64,000 nt of DNA, from the NCBI GenBank assembly GCA_001936135.1, contig CP012819.1, positions 372,001 through 436,000 of the forward strand, read 5' to 3'. Both the position numbers and the translations under genes were made by a program. The notes beneath the pieces are model-generated. The model searched no databases. It saw only the letters and a list, made by a program, of their open reading frames with translations, and was not told the origin of the DNA. This stretch comes from Saccharomycopsis fibuligera x Saccharomycopsis cf. fibuligera (taxonomy: Eukaryota > Ascomycota > Saccharomycetes > Ascoideales > Saccharomycopsidaceae). Below are positions 59,183-64,000 of this stretch, one piece after another (the stretch's first letter is position 1; each line of letters begins with the position of its first letter).

Positions 59183-60561
59183 ATGTCCAACGATCAAAGA
59201 CGTATGTATTGTTTTACCAATTGCAGTGACTCCGGCTGCTGCTCGATTTAGTCACTCTGGTACAGATAGATAGATAGATAGACGAACAGATTCCTTCCCC
59301 TCGTTACTCAGTCGATATTTGGGCACTTTCGGAACCAGATGTGTAATCTTTGTCTCGTTGCACAACACTATCAAAATCGCTCTGCTTCAACAAAGCTGCA
59401 CTGTAACCAATTAACATAACTGGCAAGTGTCTTTAAAAGATACTCTCGTGCCTATTTCCGAGCACCCGCACCTTTAACAACACACGCCCCGGGGCGACAT
59501 TCACTCCTTCATTTTTTTTACCACTTCCTAGACAGGTGCCCGTATGCGGACCACAGACTTGACTTCGTGCGGCTGACCACCTCTGTTGATCCTATCCCCT
59601 CAATTATGGCCATCGTTATACTAACAGCAACACAGCCCTCCCATTCGTTTACCAGTTCGTTGCTGGTGCCGTTGCCGGTATCTCTGAGATTCTTCTCATG
59701 TACCCATTAGATGTCGTCAAGACTCGTATCCAATTACAGGTTGGCGCTGCTGCTAAAGGCGCTGCTCCTTCTTCCCATTATACTGGGGTCATTGACTGTT
59801 TGGGCAAAATCATCAAAAATGAAGGTTTTTCCAGATTGTATCGTGGTATCAGTGCTCCAATTCTTATGGAAGCTCCAAAGAGGGCCACGAAATTCGCTGC
59901 CAATGACGAATATGGCAAATTGTACAAACGTCTCTTTGGTATGAACGAAATCAACCAACCATTAGCCATTTTGAACGGTGCTTCAGCTGGTGCTACCGAG
60001 TCTCTTGTAGTTGTGCCTTTTGAATTGGTGAAGATTAGATTGCAAGACAAGTCCAGTAAGTACGCCGGAGCCACTGATGTTGTGCGCAAGATTGTTGCCA
60101 ATGAGGGTGTATTAGCCTTGTACAATGGTCTTGAAGCCACTTTTTGGAGACACGTTGTTTGGAACGCTGCTTACTTTGGCTCAATTTTCCAATTGAGATC
60201 ACTTTTCCCAAAATACCAGGACAAGAACAAAAAAATGCTTGTTGATTTAGTCAGTGGTTCCATTGGTGGTTGTTTTGGTACTCTTTTGAATATTCCTTTT
60301 GATGTTGTCAAGACCAGAATTCAGAATCAGGTTAAAGTTCCAGGAGTTACTCCAAAATACAACTGGACGTTCCCATCTTTAGCATTGGTCTACAAAGAAG
60401 AAGGTGCTGCTGCCTTATTCAAAGGTTTGTTGCCAAAGATTTTGAGATTAGGTCCTGGTGGTGGTGTGCTTTTGGTAGTTTTCACCAAAACTATGGATTT
60501 CTTCAGAGGGTACTATTATCAAGACCAAAAGCCATCTCCTCCGCCAAAGATCCTTAGTTGA
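59183..60561 (+). CDS. ODC1: Mitochondrial 2-oxodicarboxylate carrier (ODC1/ODC2-like), one intron
   Basis: Rebuilt from exon 1 (59183-59201, MSNDQR plus one base) and exon 2 (59636-60561), giving 314 aa. The joined N-terminus MSNDQRPLPFVYQFVAGAVA matches budding yeast Odc1/Odc2. It is a mitochondrial carrier-family protein with three repeats and signature motifs PLDVVKTRIQLQ (from residue 29), PFELVKIRLQ and PFDVVKTRIQ, and six expected membrane helices. Known role: exchange of 2-oxoadipate and 2-oxoglutarate across the inner membrane, linked to lysine and glutamate metabolism. ODC1 versus ODC2 cannot be told. Without the first exon the frame would begin mid-helix at MYPLDVV, so the spliced model is much better. 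Codon use suggests good expression. A 9.4 kb gene-free region lies upstream. Confidence 0.9.
59202..59635 (+). other. ODC-type carrier intron (434 nt)
   Basis: GTATGT donor at 59202, TACTAAC at 59619-59625, CAG acceptor ending at 59635; phase 1. A nearer CAG (59625-59627) is passed over, since its use would break the frame of the conserved LPFVYQF block. The intron contains a short (GATA)n repeat (59264-59283). Confidence 0.88.
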
Positions 60562-61051
60562 GCATTGTGCACCATAAACTGTTCATCTATCGGTGGTTAC
60601 TAGAAATTTCAGAAGCCAAAACTACGGGGGTTTTCATTTGTTTGAAGTTTTAGATCAATCAAATTACTACGGAAATATGCTATATACATATATGATCTAT
60701 AGATGAGTTTATGAGTTTTTGTATTCTATGATATTTATAGACTATGAAGATCGTTGTTGCGTGAAGCTGTGAATCTAAAATGATTCTACAATATACTATG
60801 TTATAGTCTCTGGACATCCTATAGAATGCCTTTTAATGTCAGCCTGCACATCCCCTATTTGGGCGTACATAACGATGCATCCCCGTGACTTGCAGGAAAG
60901 AAAAAAAGAGCATAGAAAAAAAAAATTATTCAAAGCTTTCAGTCCCAAAACGGATCATCATAGCGGTAGCCTTCGGAAAACATAATATTTTATATCAAAA
61001 CAATATTGATATTGACATAGTTGCAGAGTCAATTGGTTCACCCGGTACACT
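60562..61051. other. Intergenic region ODC carrier to SET-domain gene
   Basis: 490 bp: the 3' flank of the carrier and the promoter of the methyltransferase gene. No gene seen. Confidence 0.65.
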
Positions 61052-62884
61052 ATGTCAAGCGACCTTTTGCAGAGTTCCGAGTTGGAGCAACTTCTAAAAT
61101 GGGCTAAGTCCAATGGCGCCCACATTGACGATTGCGTTACTTTCCAGTACTCAGCTTCCAAAGGTGTTTATGCATCAGTTACCTCCCCAATTAGCAAAGA
61201 GAATAATAATTCGCTATTGGCAATTCCCCAAGCATTGACGATTACTCCAAATTGTGCAGACAAACATTTTGGTCCACAGTATAACTTGACGAGTAACAGC
61301 AATGCGTTATCGCAATTATATTTGGCCAAATTGAAGTTTTTCAATTCCAAAGCCACCGGCGAAGAAGAAGCTTTTTCAAAGCAGCAGCAGCAAGTAGCAC
61401 CATATATCAATTTCTTGCCGTCCTCAGGAAAACAAACAAAATCGCCGTTTTTTTGGACAGGTGAAGAGAAGTCGCTTTTGAAAGGCACAGATGCCGGCAT
61501 CATTGTGCAACGCAGATTCGAAACCGCATTGCTGGAATGGAAACAATTGCTTGATAAGTTGTTGTTGCTGGGCGATGCCAGTAGCCAGAAACGGTATTCG
61601 CTGCAATTCAAAAAAGACTTGGAATTTTACAATCGCTACAAGAAGGGTCTTTACGATAATGACAAATTGGCCAGCTTTTTGAACGCTGAGATCGAGTCCT
61701 GGTCTAGCTTCCCGGCATATCTCTGGGCAACTAGTATATTCAACGCTCGAGCATTCCCATGCTTAATTTTTGGCAAGGACAATAGCGAGCTTGGTAAGCC
61801 CAGAGACATCAATCAAGCATTTTTGTTGCCTATAGTTGACTTGCTCAATCATAAAAACGGGGCAAAAGTGCAATGGAGTTTCAACAAGCTGTCCCAGTCA
61901 GTAGAGTTCAAATCGTTGCAAGCAGGCGAGTTGAAGGCAGATGATGAATTGTATAATAATTACGGTGACAAGTCCAATCTCGAGTTGCTTCTAGGCTATG
62001 GGTTCGTTCTTGAAGATAACCAGTTCGACGAGACTTCAATCACGCTCAAATTTGACGCATCCCATGTTCTTGCCAACGCAAAAAAATGCAACATCAAACT
62101 TCCTGAGCCAAGTCCAGAAGGAGCCCTCAACTTCACTATATCAAAGGATAACATATTGCCTCGAGACTTGGTGGACTTCTTTGCCATATTGGTTCAGTTG
62201 AAAAGCGAGGTAGGGCAGTACACTTTAAGGATGAGACTTGACGGTTTAGCGAATTTGAAGCAAATCATTGAGCAAAAAATTGAATTTTTCAAAACCAACA
62301 TCAGCACTACTGCAGTAGCAGCAGCATCGCCACAGATAGCCAAGACTGTAAAGATGTACAGGTCGACACAGCGCAAATTATTCCAGACCTCCTTGGAAGA
62401 ACTCAGCAAAGTGGAAAAAAAGCTCCTCAAGACCCACAAACCGTTATCTTTCAAAACAGTTTTAAAGAATGACAAGACATTCATGAACTCGTTGCTACTC
62501 ACCCTCGGAGTAACTTCATACGACGATCTTGTGAAAAGGCAGATACTAGACCAAGTGTTTTTGCTTTGGATTGTGCGGGCTAGCAATCACTTGGCTTACG
62601 CTGCTGACAACAGCAACAAGGACAAGTACAAGTTTCCTGAGTTCGTCATCAGCCAGTTCAAGGACGTGGCCAGCACTATTACTGTGACTAAAGAAGACGT
62701 GCTCGAGTACATGGACTTGTACAACAACTTTGTAGTGCGGATGAAGCAAAAAGTTCCACAAGTGTACGATGCAGGAGACTGGGGCGTGAAGCAGTTGATT
62801 ATTGCCGGCACTGTGGCGGAAAGGGTTGGATATACACGGGCTGCTAGCAGTGAGCTATTTCTATTGGACAAAGTGTTGTTGTAA
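61052..62884 (+). CDS. SET-domain protein lysine methyltransferase, RKM1-like
   Basis: 610 aa from the ATG at 61052. A split SET domain of the Rkm/RuBisCO-methyltransferase type is visible. It has an N-terminal SKGVYASV (GxG-like) segment, then SSFPAYLWATSIFNARAFPC, the hallmark LLPIVDLLNHKNGAKVQW, and DDELYNNYGDKSNLELLLGYGFVL with the catalytic-tyrosine region. A C-terminal helical substrate-binding region follows to the end. The size is close to budding yeast Rkm1 (583 aa), which methylates ribosomal protein Rpl23; other Rkm proteins are shorter. The substrate here is inferred. Several in-frame CTG codons occur at weakly conserved sites (for example in ALLEWKQL and NKLSQSV). Confidence 0.75.
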   Translation: MSSDLLQSSELEQLLKWAKSNGAHIDDCVTFQYSASKGVYASVTSPISKENNNSLLAIPQALTITPNCADKHFGPQYNLTSNSNALSQLYLAKLKFFNSKATGEEEAFSKQQQQVAPYINFLPSSGKQTKSPFFWTGEEKSLLKGTDAGIIVQRRFETALLEWKQLLDKLLLLGDASSQKRYSLQFKKDLEFYNRYKKGLYDNDKLASFLNAEIESWSSFPAYLWATSIFNARAFPCLIFGKDNSELGKPRDINQAFLLPIVDLLNHKNGAKVQWSFNKLSQSVEFKSLQAGELKADDELYNNYGDKSNLELLLGYGFVLEDNQFDETSITLKFDASHVLANAKKCNIKLPEPSPEGALNFTISKDNILPRDLVDFFAILVQLKSEVGQYTLRMRLDGLANLKQIIEQKIEFFKTNISTTAVAAASPQIAKTVKMYRSTQRKLFQTSLEELSKVEKKLLKTHKPLSFKTVLKNDKTFMNSLLLTLGVTSYDDLVKRQILDQVFLLWIVRASNHLAYAADNSNKDKYKFPEFVISQFKDVASTITVTKEDVLEYMDLYNNFVVRMKQKVPQVYDAGDWGVKQLIIAGTVAERVGYTRAASSELFLLDKVLL

Positions 62885-63734
62885 TGTTGTTGCGTTTTGC
62901 ATGTTACATAGCTCTGGCGGTGTCCGCCCGCCCGTAACTGTTCATGTACTTATGTTTACCCGTGGCTGTGGTATGTACCATTCAAGCGGGTTGACACTTT
63001 TCCAAAATTAAACAACAATCAATGCAGAAACATGTAATCATATGTGCTTGTATGCTATATAATGTACGGGGTGCAGCTACCGCACTTTCCACTTTTCAAT
63101 TTGACTTCTTGCTTCCACTTCCACTTCCACTGACAAACCCAACTTAATTTAATCCAGATGAACAGACTTCCACCTGAGGAAATAGACACTGATTACCCAG
63201 TGTTTCCGCTGGCTAATTACAGCGGTGGGTGGCCCTCGATAGCGTAGAACCTAAATAGCTATATGTGCTGCTTTAGGACACACGAACGTCCAATTTAAGC
63301 AAGCCAGTCTCCGGAATCAGTTGCGGATATGCCAGGAACTTCCTAGTGTAAGATGAGGCCATCTGTGTGTCTGTCTGTCTGGGTCCATGGATCGGTGCTA
63401 AATTGCGGTGTGCGCGCCATGGTGCTAGCCTTTTTTCTTTTGCTTTGCCTTGTCTTAGTTGGGCACTCCTGTTGACGGATTGTTGGCTCCTTGTTTAGCT
63501 TTTCCTCCCCCTTGAATTCTAATCTTGTTTTTGTTTTGTCCATATTTTTGATATTTTTCATACTTTTTAATTTTAATGTCATCCTCAAGCCAATCTCTTC
63601 ATCTCTTCACCTTTGGCAAAAGACAATTCTCCGGCCAAAAGCACAAGTCCTGCTTGCTGCCTTTTTACCACTCACCTCCCAACCAGCCTATAGAGCAACC
63701 TATAGAATAACCGAGGCACAAGATCATCTCACCA
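62885..63734. other. Intergenic region SET-domain gene to glycogenin gene
   Basis: 850 bp holding the 3' flank of the upstream gene and the promoter of the glycogenin gene, with TTCCAC-type repeats near 63110-63130. No gene seen. Confidence 0.6.
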
Positions 63735-64000
63735 ATGCCTAATGCTTACTTGACACTCCTTTTTTCTGCCTCCTACATCCCTGGGGCGTTGGTGCTTGCC
63801 AGCTCGTTGAAAAAACATAACAGTACGGCCGGCAAAATCGTATGTTTGGTTCCAAAGGACAAACTCTTCACCGCTCATCAGCAAAACTTGCTACTTTCGG
63901 TGTTTGATGAACTTATCGAGGTTGATGTATATGGTCAGCTTAGCGCCCCGGACCTTGCCAACTTGACGGAGCTAACCAGACGGCCAGAGTTGGTGCATAC
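63735..64000 (+). CDS. Glycogenin (glycogen-priming glucosyltransferase), N-terminal part
   Basis: Starts at the ATG at 63735 and runs off the right edge after 88 codons. The start MPNAYLTLLFSASYIPGALV, with LASSLKKHNST and KIVCLVP, is the conserved N-terminus of GT8 glycogenins (Glg1/Glg2 in yeast), which self-glucosylate a tyrosine to prime glycogen synthesis. The later DxD motif and the self-glucosylated tyrosine are outside the window. Confidence 0.85.
   Translation, partial: MPNAYLTLLFSASYIPGALVLASSLKKHNSTAGKIVCLVPKDKLFTAHQQNLLLSVFDELIEVDVYGQLSAPDLANLTELTRRPELVH

Noticed and set aside
59698-59700. ATG at 59698 as start of the mitochondrial carrier
   Set aside because: It would remove most of the first membrane helix; the upstream exon at 59183 restores the conserved N-terminus.

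Overview
This is nuclear DNA from a budding yeast (Saccharomycotina). The evidence is compact, mostly intronless genes, the occasional intron with GTATGT or GTAAGT donors and TACTAAC branch sites, an intron-free tRNA-Ala(AGC), and a set of housekeeping genes of recognisable yeast type. A complex I subunit (NDUFA9 family) rules out the Saccharomycetaceae, which have lost complex I. CTG codons look rare: I saw none in PMA1, and those I noticed elsewhere sit at weakly conserved positions. This fits the CUG-Ser clade (Candida/Lodderomyces/Debaryomyces-like) but does not prove it. Proteins often carry Asn/Ser/Gln/Asp-rich insertions, and several intergenic regions are unusually long.

Layout. Positions 1-2761 (-): N-terminal part of a KRE5/UGGT-family glucosyltransferase-like protein, running off the left edge. 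2762-5837: gene-poor stretch with diverged repeats and a tRNA-Ala. 5838-8711 (-): large disordered protein of unknown function. 10090-13360 (+): tandem pair of pyridoxal-reductase-type aldo-keto reductases, the second inflated by three low-complexity inserts. 13795-16662: RPN12 (-) and CWC27 (+), divergent. 17286-19145 (+): F-box/leucine-rich protein. 19724-20884 (+): NDUFA9-like complex I subunit. 23380-24149 (-): three-exon YSY6/RAMP4 whose first coding exon is only the ATG. 27080-29818 (+): PMA1, with repeat arrays upstream. 30025-30374 (-): small unknown gene with a predicted 47-nt intron. 31389-34373 (+): MCM5. 34991-35604 (+): spliced COX23. 36529-38579 (-): spliced AMSH-like JAMM deubiquitinase. 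39570-40178 (-): MIX23/Cid2 family. 47854-49803 (+): Medusa-like regulator behind a 7.7 kb upstream region. 49804-59182: 9.4 kb with no supportable gene. 59183-60561 (+): spliced ODC-type mitochondrial carrier. 61052-62884 (+): SET-domain methyltransferase, RKM1-like. 63735-64000 (+): start of a glycogenin.

The genes form no single pathway; this is an ordinary chromosomal arm segment. Processes represented are mitochondrial function (NDUFA9, COX23, MIX23, ODC), ER/secretory function (KRE5, YSY6), plasma-membrane proton pumping (PMA1), replication (MCM5), the proteasome and ubiquitin (RPN12, F-box, AMSH), splicing (CWC27) and glycogen priming. The main additions beyond simple ORF reading are five gene models rebuilt across introns: YSY6, COX23, the ODC carrier, the AMSH-like gene and a small unknown gene. 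The most unusual non-coding features are the two very long gene-free regions, the seven 30-38-nt A/T homopolymers, the repeat arrays upstream of PMA1, and the decayed repeats next to the tRNA.
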